From positions 186,001-250,000 of the forward strand of contig DASPIW010000061.1 of the NCBI GenBank assembly GCA_035628915.1: 64,000 bases of DNA, given 5' to 3'. Shown in pieces: positions 16,676 through 24,771 of the stretch. The stretch comes from JARBUG01 sp035628915 (GTDB lineage Bacteria; Bacillota; Sulfobacillia; Symbiobacteriales; Symbiobacteriaceae). The first letter of the stretch is position 1, and each line of letters starts with the position of its first letter. A program made the position numbers and the translations under genes. The notes beneath the pieces are model-generated. The model searched no databases. It was not told the origin of the DNA and worked only from the letters and a program-made list of their open reading frames with translations.

Positions 16676-17559
16676 CGGGTGCCAGATCCGACATCCGGCT
16701 GCTGGTCAGCCAGATCACAGGGGATGGGCGACCCGCAGCCAGGCCCGCGGTGTGGGCGGTGGCGGCCCAGTTCTTCTATAAAGAACTCCAGGTGTGGCTC
16801 GGATACGGGTCGCTTGTGTTGCTCAACTTTCTGGAGATCGGGCTACTGATCGGAACCTACTACTTCCTGGGCGCCCTGGTGCCTCGGGGCCGGATGGCCG
16901 AGTATGGAACCGACTACTTTTCCTTTGTCTTGGTCGGCCTGGCGTTCCAACATTTCATTTACGAGATCTTCTTCGCAACGGATGAGAACACGCGACGCGA
17001 ACAGGCCTGGGGGACTGTGGAGGCGGTGCTCGTAACCCCCACGAGCGCCTGGAAGTATGGCATAGGCAACTACACGTGCTACTACTTCTATACCTGGCTT
17101 TACGTCCTGCTGGTTCTGGGGTTGGGCAACTGGCTGCTGGGCGGGCATGTGGTCATCACCCCGGGCACAATATGGGCCATGATTGTGATCTCCGGCCTGC
17201 TGGTTACTTCTCATGTGGGGCTGGGGCTCGCGGCCATGGGCATGATTCTCGTGAACAAGGCTGCCAACCCGGCTGCCACACTGTTTGATTGGGCCGAGCG
17301 CCTGTTTTGCGGTGTGTTTTTTCCCGTGTCCGTGTTGCCTGCCCCGCTTCAGGCGCTCTCGCAGTTTCTGCCGCTTACCTATGCCCTGCGGGCCTTACGG
17401 AACGTACTGCTGGCGGGCGAGGGACTGACATCGCCCGTGGTGGTGAAGGACCTCCTGTGGCTGGTGCTGTTCACGGCGATCCTGATGCCCGTGGGTATGG
17501 CTGTTTTGGCCTGGGGGTACCGGAGGGCGCGCACGCTCGGTACCCTGGGACAGTATTAG
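16672..17559 (+). CDS. ABC-2 type permease 1
   Basis: 295 residues with about six hydrophobic segments (for example LVLLNFLEIGLLIGTYYFLG, FSFVLVGLAFQHFIYEIFF, WLYVLLVLGLGNWLL, MIVISGLLVTSHVGLGLAAM, FTAILMPVGMAVLAW). This is the ABC-2 membrane fold. It begins at ATG 16672, overlapping the ATPase stop by four bases. It shares extended similarity with the permease at 20264: both have a WLGYGSL-x-LLN entry, GTYYFLGAL, and end in TLGQY. The two together with one ATPase suggest a heterodimeric exporter. It lies in the cytoplasmic membrane. Confidence 0.88.
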   Translation: MTGARSDIRLLVSQITGDGRPAARPAVWAVAAQFFYKELQVWLGYGSLVLLNFLEIGLLIGTYYFLGALVPRGRMAEYGTDYFSFVLVGLAFQHFIYEIFFATDENTRREQAWGTVEAVLVTPTSAWKYGIGNYTCYYFYTWLYVLLVLGLGNWLLGGHVVITPGTIWAMIVISGLLVTSHVGLGLAAMGMILVNKAANPAATLFDWAERLFCGVFFPVSVLPAPLQALSQFLPLTYALRALRNVLLAGEGLTSPVVVKDLLWLVLFTAILMPVGMAVLAWGYRRARTLGTLGQY

Positions 17560-17560
17560 C

Positions 17561-18937
17561 ATGGCCGCCCGGCATGGAGCCACGGGGCTCGGCGCGCAGT
17601 TGGCCGAAGAGATGAGGGCCTTCAGCCAGTTGGCCTGCCAGTCGGACTATGCGGACCTCTTTGCGGAAAGGCGCCGGGAGAAGCTTCTGGAGTATACTGA
17701 CGGACGGATCATTCATCAGGCGGTGGCTTTTGACGAAGGAATCGGCGTGCGATGGCTTTCAGAGGGTCGGTGCCGCTCCGGTCACGTGGCCGGTCTGACG
17801 CCGGCTTCTGTACGGGCCGCCATGGCGGCGGCAGCAGGGACAGAGGAAGGGCTGGTGCGCTCTCCTGCGGATGAGACCGCGCCCAAAATGGCGGCAGACT
17901 GGCAGACTCATGCCTTGGAAGGGGTCTCTGCCGCATGGACCGAAGTGCGCCGGGCCTCAGACAGGGTGCGGCGGTTTTCCCTGGAAGTCCGGGAGGTGCA
18001 CCAGCAGGTATGGATGGTGCAGCGCGGTGGGCCCATCGTGGCGGACCGGCGGCGCTATAGTATCGCCTTAGTGACCGTAACTGCCTCGTTCGCGGGGCGC
18101 ACCCATGTGTTGACGCACACGGAGGCAGTTCCGGCCCCGCTCTCAGGTTTGTTACGGCGGCTGGCAGCCATTGCGGCTGACGTAGCCGGCGGCGCTGCGG
18201 CCATGTGCGCTACGACTGCAAGGCCGGAACCAACCTTGCCCGCTGTCTTCTCCGGGAGTGCAGCCGGTTTTTTGATCCACGAAGTGTGCGGCCACCCGCT
18301 AGAAGGCGACCTGACCGCACGGGGCGTCGGACCGTTTGCAGGGCAGGCCGGCAAGCGAGTCGCATCGCCCCTGTTGACCATCGATGATCTGCCCCGCGAC
18401 CCCCGGGGGGTCGGCAGCGGGCACTGGGACGACGAAGGGCTGCCAACCCGGCCGGTCCGTCTGGTGGATCGCGGGGTGTTCGTCCAGCCCTTGTGGGATC
18501 AAGTGGGTTCGCGGTGGGCCGGCGCTGAGCCTACCGGCAGCGCCCGGCGCCAGTCTTGGCAGCATATTCCTCTGACCCGAGCGTCCACGACGGTGGTCAG
18601 CCCAGGCGACGGCGGTACGACCGATAACCTGCTGGTACGCCTGGACAACGGGCTGTGGGTCAAGCGGGCGAACAGCGGGCTGCTGGACCCGGTTACCGGC
18701 CAGTTCCAGCTCCGTGCAGGCGAGGTGTATGCGGTGAGGCATGGCCGAGCAGCCGAACCACTGGGTGGACTACTGCTGGGGGGCGACGCGGCAGATATCC
18801 TGGCATCGATCCGGGCGGTTGGGTCTGATCAGGCCGTGACGACACAACTGTGCGGAAAGGGAGATCAGGTGGTTCCGGTTAGCGTGGTAACTCCGTCGCT
18901 CCTGCTGGCCCGGGTGGAGGTGAAGGGATGGAGCTGA
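17561..18937 (+). CDS. TldD-family metalloprotease subunit
   Basis: 458 residues. The active-site motif HEVCGH is at about residues 240-245 (HExxxH, within FLIHEVCGHPLEGD), and a C-terminal cysteine in LCGKGDQVVPVSV (about Cys431) matches the third zinc ligand of TldD. These are the catalytic features of the TldD subunit. TldD/TldE heterodimers trim unfolded leader peptides, as for microcin B17 and other RiPPs. Start ATG 17561 lies 1 base after the permease stop, and the gene overlaps its partner at 18928. In this operon it would remove the leader of the modified precursor one or a few residues at a time through a narrow channel. Function by family is solid; the substrate is inferred from the neighbours. 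Confidence 0.9.
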   Translation: MAARHGATGLGAQLAEEMRAFSQLACQSDYADLFAERRREKLLEYTDGRIIHQAVAFDEGIGVRWLSEGRCRSGHVAGLTPASVRAAMAAAAGTEEGLVRSPADETAPKMAADWQTHALEGVSAAWTEVRRASDRVRRFSLEVREVHQQVWMVQRGGPIVADRRRYSIALVTVTASFAGRTHVLTHTEAVPAPLSGLLRRLAAIAADVAGGAAAMCATTARPEPTLPAVFSGSAAGFLIHEVCGHPLEGDLTARGVGPFAGQAGKRVASPLLTIDDLPRDPRGVGSGHWDDEGLPTRPVRLVDRGVFVQPLWDQVGSRWAGAEPTGSARRQSWQHIPLTRASTTVVSPGDGGTTDNLLVRLDNGLWVKRANSGLLDPVTGQFQLRAGEVYAVRHGRAAEPLGGLLLGGDAADILASIRAVGSDQAVTTQLCGKGDQVVPVSVVTPSLLLARVEVKGWS

Positions 18938-20241
18938 CCAGCCGGGTAGAAGAGATGGACCTGGCCCTCGGCCGGGCACTCCGGTCCGGAGGACGACATT
19001 GCGACTTGGTGCGGACCGCAGGTATGGGCCGCGCGGTGCGGACACGAAGCGGGCGGATACTGGGAGATCGCGTGAGTCAATCCGACCAGCTTTGCGTTAG
19101 GGTATGGCGGGAGAATGGCATTGGCACGGCATCAGGCCGGGGCGTTTCCGCCCATGGACTGGTGCGGGCAGCCCTGCACGGCGTGTCGCCCCGCCAGTTT
19201 CCCATTCGCCCCGCAGACCCCGCCGGGGCCCCGGACCCGGCTCTGAACCCCGACCCCGGCGACCCTCCGGACCCGGTGGAGGCTGCGGCACAGTGCGAGG
19301 CACTGGTCACTGCTGCAGGGGGTCGCCTTATCCAGTGCCAGGTCGCGTGGGAGCAGTGGGTCAACGAGGCGGTGGCATCAACGGGCCTGCGGGTCCGTTG
19401 GCATCGGCAGGTGATCGAGCTGACCTGCCTGTTCCAAGTCGGGGACTCGCACTCGCATTTCAAAATAAGAGGAACGGCATGGGACAGGCCGGCGATAGCG
19501 GCTGCGCTCGGGTGGGCCGCTCACCTGGCCCGGGTACCCGTTCGTGCGGCCAGTGAAGGCAGTGGTCGAAAGCTACCGGTTGTGCTTGCTCCGGAGGCTG
19601 CTGCCGCTGTTATGACGGTAGTGGCGGCAGCCCGACGGGCCGATTGGGTTGCCGAAGGCCTGTCGTGCTTGGGCGGGCAGCCGGGAGATGCGATTGCCGG
19701 TGCGGCGCTTACGGTTGTGGATGACCCCTCTCTCCCCGGTGCAGGGCGCCGGGCGTTCGACGCGGAGGGTGCAGCCTGCCGCCCCGTGCTGCTCGTGGAT
19801 CAGGGGCGCCTTGCCGGCTGCCTGTATACGCTTGCCGCCGCAGACGCCTATGGGGCGCCCGGTTCGTGGCGCGGCGGAAACGCCTTCCGGTGGGAGCATG
19901 CGGACCTGCCCTATCCGGCCATCAGCACCCTGCGGATCCAGGCGGCCGGAGCTGGTGGCGACATGCTTACCGCGGCCCCGGACGCATGGCTGATCACCGA
20001 GTTCCACAGCCTTTCAGCGGAGGCAGCCGCCACCGGACTCGTATCGGCCCGGGTTGCAGCCTACCGCGTTCGCCGTGGCGAAGTGCAATACCAGGCAGCC
20101 GCCCCGGCCGTGTCGTTCTCACTGCCTGAATGGTTGCTGGGCGTATGTGGGCAGATTGGGGTGCACGTGCTGTGTGCGGGTGGCGTGTCCGCCCAGTCTC
20201 CGCATCTGTTGGTCGAGGGGATGGAACTGACGGGCATTTGA
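18928..20241 (+). CDS. TldE/PmbA-like inactive protease partner
   Basis: 437 residues, the same overall fold class as the upstream TldD but with no HExxxH motif, as expected for the non-catalytic TldE (PmbA) subunit. Family-like segments include VRTRSGRILGDRVSQSDQLC near the N-terminus and a C-terminal LPYPAISTLRIQAAGAGGDM ... HSLSAEAAATGLVSA region. The start is ATG 18928 behind GGAGGTGAAGG inside the end of the TldD gene, so the two are translationally coupled. Divergence from housekeeping PmbA (short conserved blocks only) suggests a dedicated pair for the peptide made here. It precedes the second permease. Confidence 0.8.
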   Translation: MELTSRVEEMDLALGRALRSGGRHCDLVRTAGMGRAVRTRSGRILGDRVSQSDQLCVRVWRENGIGTASGRGVSAHGLVRAALHGVSPRQFPIRPADPAGAPDPALNPDPGDPPDPVEAAAQCEALVTAAGGRLIQCQVAWEQWVNEAVASTGLRVRWHRQVIELTCLFQVGDSHSHFKIRGTAWDRPAIAAALGWAAHLARVPVRAASEGSGRKLPVVLAPEAAAAVMTVVAAARRADWVAEGLSCLGGQPGDAIAGAALTVVDDPSLPGAGRRAFDAEGAACRPVLLVDQGRLAGCLYTLAAADAYGAPGSWRGGNAFRWEHADLPYPAISTLRIQAAGAGGDMLTAAPDAWLITEFHSLSAEAAATGLVSARVAAYRVRRGEVQYQAAAPAVSFSLPEWLLGVCGQIGVHVLCAGGVSAQSPHLLVEGMELTGI

Positions 20242-20263
20242 TGAAAGCGGCAGGTGACGCCCC

Positions 20264-21151
20264 GTGCTGGACTCGCGTGTTGAGGCTCGCACCCTGATTA
20301 CTGGACTGGTGGCCGCACCGGCTGGCGGCGCCCGGGCGAACTGGCTGGCCGTCGCGCAGCAGTTCCTCCGAAAGGAGTTTCGGATCTGGCTGGGCTACGG
20401 CTCGCTCATGCTTCTGAACCTGGTGGAGATTGGCCTCCTGGTGGGCACCTACTACTTTCTGGGCGCCCTCATTCCGAACGACGCTGTTGACCTGTACCGC
20501 ACGGACTTCTTCTCGTTCGTGCTGGTGGGAATTGTCACTCATCAGTTCGCCTACGGCGTTTTCCAGGCCGCCGACTCGGGCACGTATCGCGAGCAGGTGT
20601 GGGGTACGCTGGAGTCGGTGTTGGTCTGTCCGCTCAGCCCGTGGCGATACGCCCTGGGCAACTACTTGTGGCAGTTCGTTTACAGCTGTCTGTACACGGT
20701 GCTTGCGCTCTGGCTGGGCGTGCTGCTTTTGGGAACGCGGATCGTGCTCACATTTGATTCTGTGCTGGTCACACTGCTCTTTGCTGTGCTTCTGGTGATG
20801 GCCCACCTGGGTCTGGGCCTTGCTACCATGGGCATCTTGCTGATCAACAAGGCGGCGAGCCCCCTGGCCACAGTCATCGACTGGACACAGCGGCTGCTGT
20901 GCGGCGTCTTCTATCCACTGGCCGTGATACCTTCGTCCCTGCAGCTTGTGGCCAAATTCTTTCCGCTTACCTATGGCCTGGATGCCATTCGCCGAGTATT
21001 GCTGGCAGGTGAAGGGCTTACCTCTCCCGAAGTTGGCCGTGACTTGTGTTGGCTGCTAGTCTTTAGCGCCGTATTGCTCCCCGCGGGGGCAGGCGTGCTG
21101 ATTCACCTGTATTCCAGGGCCAGAAAAGCTGGGACACTGGGCCAGTACTAG
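20264..21151 (+). CDS. ABC-2 type permease 2
   Basis: 295 residues, paralogous to the permease at 16672 and of the same length. Hydrophobic segments include LMLLNLVEIGLLVGTYYFLG, FSFVLVGIVTHQFAYGVF, LYTVLALWLGVLLLG and VLVTLLFAVLLVMAHLGLGL. The C-terminus again ends TLGQY. The GTG at 20264 is the likely start; an upstream ATG at 20241 is in another frame. It is separated from its ATPase by the TldD/TldE pair, so the gene order suggests duplication of the permease followed by insertion or reordering. Predicted role: second half of the exporter for the peptide product. Confidence 0.88.
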   Translation: MLDSRVEARTLITGLVAAPAGGARANWLAVAQQFLRKEFRIWLGYGSLMLLNLVEIGLLVGTYYFLGALIPNDAVDLYRTDFFSFVLVGIVTHQFAYGVFQAADSGTYREQVWGTLESVLVCPLSPWRYALGNYLWQFVYSCLYTVLALWLGVLLLGTRIVLTFDSVLVTLLFAVLLVMAHLGLGLATMGILLINKAASPLATVIDWTQRLLCGVFYPLAVIPSSLQLVAKFFPLTYGLDAIRRVLLAGEGLTSPEVGRDLCWLLVFSAVLLPAGAGVLIHLYSRARKAGTLGQY

Positions 21152-21256
21152 CTCACCGTTCGCACCAATCAGGGTATATCGGGGTTATTGGCGCTCACGT
21201 TACGCTGGCAGCCCGGGCTCGACCAGTCCCAGGCTTTCGGAGAGGAGGCGCGCTGC

Positions 21257-22489
21257 ATGACTCGAATCACGCTGAAGGAGGCCAGGCGCCTCTTCCTATA
21301 CAGCCAGGGGCTGTGGCCTCAGCCCGCCCGGCGGTTTCGGACCGTTCTGGAGGCGATAGGGGCGCTCGCGGGCGTGCAGTACGATCCAAATCCCGTGATT
21401 AGCCAGAGTCATTACATGGTTTTGTGGAACCGCGTGCCCGGTTTTTGCGAGGCCGATCTGGACCAAGCGGCCTATTCCGAATATACCGTGCTGGAGGGGA
21501 CTTTCCTTAACAAGAACCTGTTCTATGTGCCTGCCGCCGAGTTTCACGTATACAACCAGGCGACTCGCTCCATCTCCCGGTGGGGACGATCCCGGGCTGA
21601 GGTGGAGGAACTGGCGGCCGTTTCCCCGGAGAGCTGGCGGGCGGTTGAACAGGTGGCTGACTGTCTAGGGCGATTCGGCCCGCTCACAAGAAACCAGATT
21701 TTTGAACGGCTCGATTGGCAGGAGGGGTACCGGCGGGTAGCGGATCTTGCTCGCGTCGGCACCCCCATTCCCGTTCACGAGTGGATCTGTACGCCCGTGG
21801 GGGCACTGCGGTTACTGATGTGGAGCGGGGAGGTTCTAATTGCAGGCAGGATCCCGGGGCGGTTCCGGGAGCCGCTGTTCGCCCTGCGCACCGCGCTCCC
21901 TCTGGCTGTGCGCCTGGGCCCGGTGCCCGACGAGCAAGAGGCCCACGCAGAGTTGGTGCGCCGACTGGTCCACGCGTATGGCATTACCCGACCCCGGCAC
22001 CTGGCCAGGCTTACGGGGTACAAGGTAGCCGAAGTGCAAAGGCTCATGAAGGAGCAAGCCGCTCGCTACGGAGACTTGATCCCGGTAACGGTGCAGGAGA
22101 CAGGTAGGGAGATCTATTGGGTGGTTGCCTCAGTCCTGGAGGCGGTGCAAACTGCCGCAGCGTCATTTTCCGGGCCGCAGGCATCCTTGCTGACGCCTCT
22201 GGACAACGCCGTTCGGGACCGAACGTTCCTGGAGGCGCTCTTCGGGTATACATTTGAGATGGAGTACTTTCAGAAGAAGGGCATGCGGTGGCAGCTGTCC
22301 GTCCTGATAGATGACGAATTTCGCGGCTTTGTGGACTGTAAGGCCGACCGACCCCGGGGCCGGCTCCTGGTGCGGGAACTCAGCCCGGCTGATCCAAATT
22401 GCGACTGGATTCCGCTCCTACAGCGCAGGCTGATGGAGTTGTGCCATTACCACGGGTGCAGCGAAGTCGTACTCCCTGGTGAGCGCTAA
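21257..22489 (+). CDS. YcaQ/AlkX-type DNA glycosylase (HTH_42 family)
   Basis: 410 residues from ATG 21257, behind GAGGAGG. The sequence follows E. coli YcaQ: an N-terminal winged-helix tandem, LAGVQYDPNPVISQSHY containing the catalytic Q-phi-D (QYD) motif, EYTVLEGTFLNKNLFYVPAAEF, and a C-terminal LLTPLDNAVRDRTFLEALFG with GFVDCKADRPRGRLLVREL. The HTH_42/AlkZ superfamily excises bulky alkyl adducts and unhooks interstrand crosslinks. AlkZ (QxQ) confers self-resistance to azinomycin, and AlkX/YcaQ (QxD) repairs nitrogen-mustard crosslinks. It is the last gene of the island, about 105 bases after the exporter, so a self-protection role against a DNA-reactive product is a reasonable inference. 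A simple passenger repair gene is the alternative. Confidence 0.85.
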   Translation: MTRITLKEARRLFLYSQGLWPQPARRFRTVLEAIGALAGVQYDPNPVISQSHYMVLWNRVPGFCEADLDQAAYSEYTVLEGTFLNKNLFYVPAAEFHVYNQATRSISRWGRSRAEVEELAAVSPESWRAVEQVADCLGRFGPLTRNQIFERLDWQEGYRRVADLARVGTPIPVHEWICTPVGALRLLMWSGEVLIAGRIPGRFREPLFALRTALPLAVRLGPVPDEQEAHAELVRRLVHAYGITRPRHLARLTGYKVAEVQRLMKEQAARYGDLIPVTVQETGREIYWVVASVLEAVQTAAASFSGPQASLLTPLDNAVRDRTFLEALFGYTFEMEYFQKKGMRWQLSVLIDDEFRGFVDCKADRPRGRLLVRELSPADPNCDWIPLLQRRLMELCHYHGCSEVVLPGER

Positions 22490-22619
22490 TCGAGGATCCC
22501 GGACCGCTTGCCGACAGGGTGAATGCAGCCGTAAACCGGGCCTCCACTCGGTCATCAGCAGCCAGATGCAGTGGGGCCGCGGGCCGGTTTCCCGGATCAG
22601 CCCCTTGGGAGGTGAGCCG

Positions 22620-22817
22620 ATGCAGGAGATAACTGGTCTGCTCCATGCACGCCTGCCCGCCGACGCACCGCCCCCGGGCGCCTGGGCGTCCCTTCGCACA
22701 CCGAAAAAGCGCGTTGGGGGCCCCGGAGGAGGTTCTGTAGCCAGACCGGCTGTGGTTCGAGGCGCAATGACCAATGAAAGCGGGACACGGGACAGACACC
22801 ACCCTCTAAATTGTTAA
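22620..22817 (+). CDS. small ORF with strong ribosome site, unknown
   Basis: A 65-codon frame starting at ATG 22620 behind GGGAGGTGA and ending inside repeat copy B. The product has no recognised domain, is rich in Pro, Gly and Arg, and could be a decayed fragment or chance frame. Its ribosome site is as good as that of the true precursor gene. The rest of 22490-22806 shows no other supportable gene. Confidence 0.3.
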   Translation: MQEITGLLHARLPADAPPPGAWASLRTPKKRVGGPGGGSVARPAVVRGAMTNESGTRDRHHPLNC

Positions 22818-22856
22818 GAGCGTTTTGAATTTGGGAGACAGAATGGACAAGCCCCG
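22807..22856. repeat. imperfect direct repeat, copy B (right side of peptide island)
   Basis: Matches 5857-5906 at 45 of 50 bases, same orientation. It lies just beyond the DNA glycosylase and small ORF, closing the peptide island on its right side. A hairpin begins in its last bases (22852). Confidence 0.6.
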
Positions 22857-22886
22857 ACCCCGTGCTTTACACGCATGGGGTCGGGG
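22852..22886. other. strong hairpin adjoining repeat B
   Basis: CCCCGACCCC (22852-22861) and GGGGTCGGGG (22877-22886) form a perfect 10-bp stem with a 15-base loop and no T-run. It could terminate or punctuate the end of the island. The structure does not occur at copy A, where an ordinary terminator follows. Confidence 0.6.
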
Positions 22887-23116
22887 GTACTCCTGGATTG
22901 AATCATCGCCGAAGGGTTGGGGTTCCGGCACTTGATGACCCTTCCCGGCGTTTGCCGGTAGTGTTGCTTGCCAGTATTCTGAGCGGGGCGGGCTGGGGGA
23001 TTAGTTCGATGGCAGCACGCCCCATCGCCACCCCGTGTCCTTCTCGAAACGTGCGGGGTTGCGGTCGTCGCAACCCCGGCACAACCATCACAGTTATGGA
23101 CATGGAGGGATTTGGA

Positions 23117-23485
23117 ATGGATGAGATAAAGGTCACGCTTACGGGAAGCGCAGCGCGCCTGCTCAAACACGTCGAAGGACTGTTCGAGCCCGGGACAACA
23201 CCCGAGACGATCCTGAAACAAGCACTGATGGCGATGCTGCAGGCACGGGTGGAGAAACTGCGCCAGGCCGGCCACGAAATCCACTGGCTGCAGGCCAAAG
23301 GCTTTGGGCTACTATTGGACACCGCCCAGCTAGAACGCGTACAGAAGGAGCGGGACCGGCTTGCCGCCCTTCTCCGGACGGTAGACGTGGAGGATCCCAT
23401 CACCAATGGCTGGGGAATGTTCAGAGGTAGCAACCTGACCCAAGAACTGCTCGACGAACGCCGGAGGGAGCGGGGGGCAGAATGA
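23117..23485 (+). CDS. small hypothetical, antitoxin-like
   Basis: 122 residues from ATG 23117, behind GGAGGG. The middle is a charged amphipathic helix (LERVQKERDRLAALLRTVDV). The C-terminus (GMFRGSNLTQELLDERRRER) resembles the toxin-binding tails of Phd- or AbrB-linked antitoxins, in which a short acidic/basic helix ends the protein. An N-terminal strand (IKVTLTGSAARLLKHV) could be a dimerising DNA-binding strand. No toxin (for example a PIN domain) follows, so it is either an orphan antitoxin or part of a decayed pair. The assignment is tentative. A terminator follows at 23685. Its composition is gene-like, unlike the flanking DNA. Confidence 0.55.
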   Translation: MDEIKVTLTGSAARLLKHVEGLFEPGTTPETILKQALMAMLQARVEKLRQAGHEIHWLQAKGFGLLLDTAQLERVQKERDRLAALLRTVDVEDPITNGWGMFRGSNLTQELLDERRRERGAE

Positions 23486-23684
23486 CCCGAAGTTGGGCGG
23501 TCTGGAACCAGGGTTGCCGCATCTCTCCCGCAACGACCGCCTGGACAAGCCCCTTCGGGAAACCGGCGGAGGTTGTTGCCGGGACGCCGGCATAGACCCG
23601 GCTGTGGCCTCTAGACTCTGGACCGGCCTACCCGTTGCCCGGATGCGAAAGCGCCAGTCGAACCGTTTGCCAAAGTGAAAAAGA

Positions 23685-23720
23685 CAACCCCAAGCTCCAC
23701 GCAGGAGGAGCTTGGGGTTG
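23685..23720. terminator. strong bidirectional hairpin terminator
   Basis: CAACCCCAAGCTCC (23685-23698) pairs perfectly with GGAGCTTGGGGTTG (23707-23720) around an 8-base loop. On the minus strand it is followed by CTTTTT; on the plus strand by CTTGATTTCTT. Confidence 0.85.
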
Positions 23721-24065
23721 CTTGATTTCTTCCAGCTGGTGTACAACACGCCACCCCGGGTAGGCGGTCCTGAGCGTCGGGTAAGAGTCACACGCCGCCG
23801 CAAAAGGGGGCACCGGCCGCCACACGGTATTGCCTTCCGGCTCGACCCCGAAGGACCCCTTCGTTCGATGGTGAGGGTTGTCGGAGTGATTGTCGTGTCA
23901 GCCAGTGCACGGCGAACGGCTGCAAATAGGAGGAGAGAAAGCGGTACTGCCAGGCAGAACAGGCGCATGATTCTTTCCACAAGACCGCCTTCAAATGTAC
24001 AGTCTACTCTTATAGTTATGATATGTAAACCTTCGGCATCCGCGGAATCAGGAAAGGCGGCCCGC
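23721..24065. other. gene-poor stretch
   Basis: No confident gene. A minus-strand frame beginning at 23965 (ATG, RLFCLAVPLSLLLFAAVRRA) starts with a signal-peptide-like hydrophobic stretch and has GGAAAG upstream, but its remainder reads through a terminator and has no recognisable domain. A locally AT-rich segment at 23990-24040 could hold its promoter. Confidence 0.3.
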
Positions 24066-24228
24066 CTAGGTCCGCCAGATGTCTGTCAGCGAGGTTCAGC
24101 CCAGGCTGAACCAGTTGTCGCTCAGCCCTATTGGGCCGGCGCCCAGCGCCTCATCCCAGAGCACAGCCATCTCCCGCTTCAGCTCCCTGGTGGGCGGCTG
24201 ATTCTTATCGAGGTCGGCATGGGGAGGC
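24066..24228 (-). pseudogene. possible NRPS carrier-domain remnant
   Basis: Read on the minus strand, the frame gives PPTRELKREMAVLWDEALGA, then a Gly-Leu-Ser-Asp-Asn-Trp-Phe-x-Leu-Gly run, a stop at 24096-24098, and TSLTDIW. This closely follows the linker and peptidyl-carrier signature of nonribosomal peptide synthetases (W-x-E-x-L, then vGxxDNFFxLGGxSL). The carrier serine region is broken by the stop, so it would be non-functional. No other synthetase part is visible nearby. The match is by eye, about 50 residues long, and could be chance; confidence is low. Confidence 0.3.
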
Positions 24229-24397
24229 GACTTTTGAGTTCATCGCTACCGCTGCGATCTGGAGATTCACTGGCGGTCCGATGCGCAGATGCTCTCCCTG
24301 CGGGATGCTCACAACCGCTGGTACGTTCTCGAGGTGGTGAGACCGCGCGCAGAACTCGAGTGGCAGACGGGGCGCCCGCACCGAAAACGGTGGGGCG

Positions 24398-24771
24398 CCC
24401 TCAATGGAGCCCCGGCCTTTCAGCTAGGGATAGACGGTGCAGATGGTGTTTTCCTGATGAGGAGGTGCAGCCTTAATGGAGCCCCGGCCTTTCAGCCAGG
24501 AATAGCAGAATGTCGTCGGCGCGGCACCTGGCCTTTCGGCCGAGGATAACCGCCAATGGACCGAGTACCCGGAGGTGAAGGCGGCACGCTTCAATGGAGC
24601 CCCGGCCTTTCAGCTAGGGATAGCTGGGGAACGCGGTGGACTGGACGGTAGAGGCCATTCCGCTTCAATGGAGCCCGGGCCTTTCAGCCAGGGATAGATC
24701 AGCCTGAGGGCCCTGGATTTCCTGCAGTGGGACCCCCTTCAATGGAGCCCCGGCCTTTCAGCCAGGGACAG
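24398..24771 (-). CRISPR. CRISPR array 1, block 1 (5 repeats plus a degenerate one)
   Basis: Repeats at 24398, 24470, 24588, 24662 and 24736, with a partial one at about 24526-24549. The unit is 36 bases. Read on the minus strand it starts CTATCCCTGG, contains GGCTGAAAGGCCGGGG (a hairpin with a UGAAAG loop) and ends CCATTGAAGC, the usual form of a crRNA 5' tag. Spacers are about 36-38 bases. This is the leader-distal end of the array if transcription is minus strand, and its repeats are the most diverged. Confidence 0.9.

Noticed and set aside
24526..24549. Half repeat-like sequence between array 1 units
   Set aside because: Only the hairpin half of the repeat is recognisable. It was counted as degenerate, not as a full repeat.
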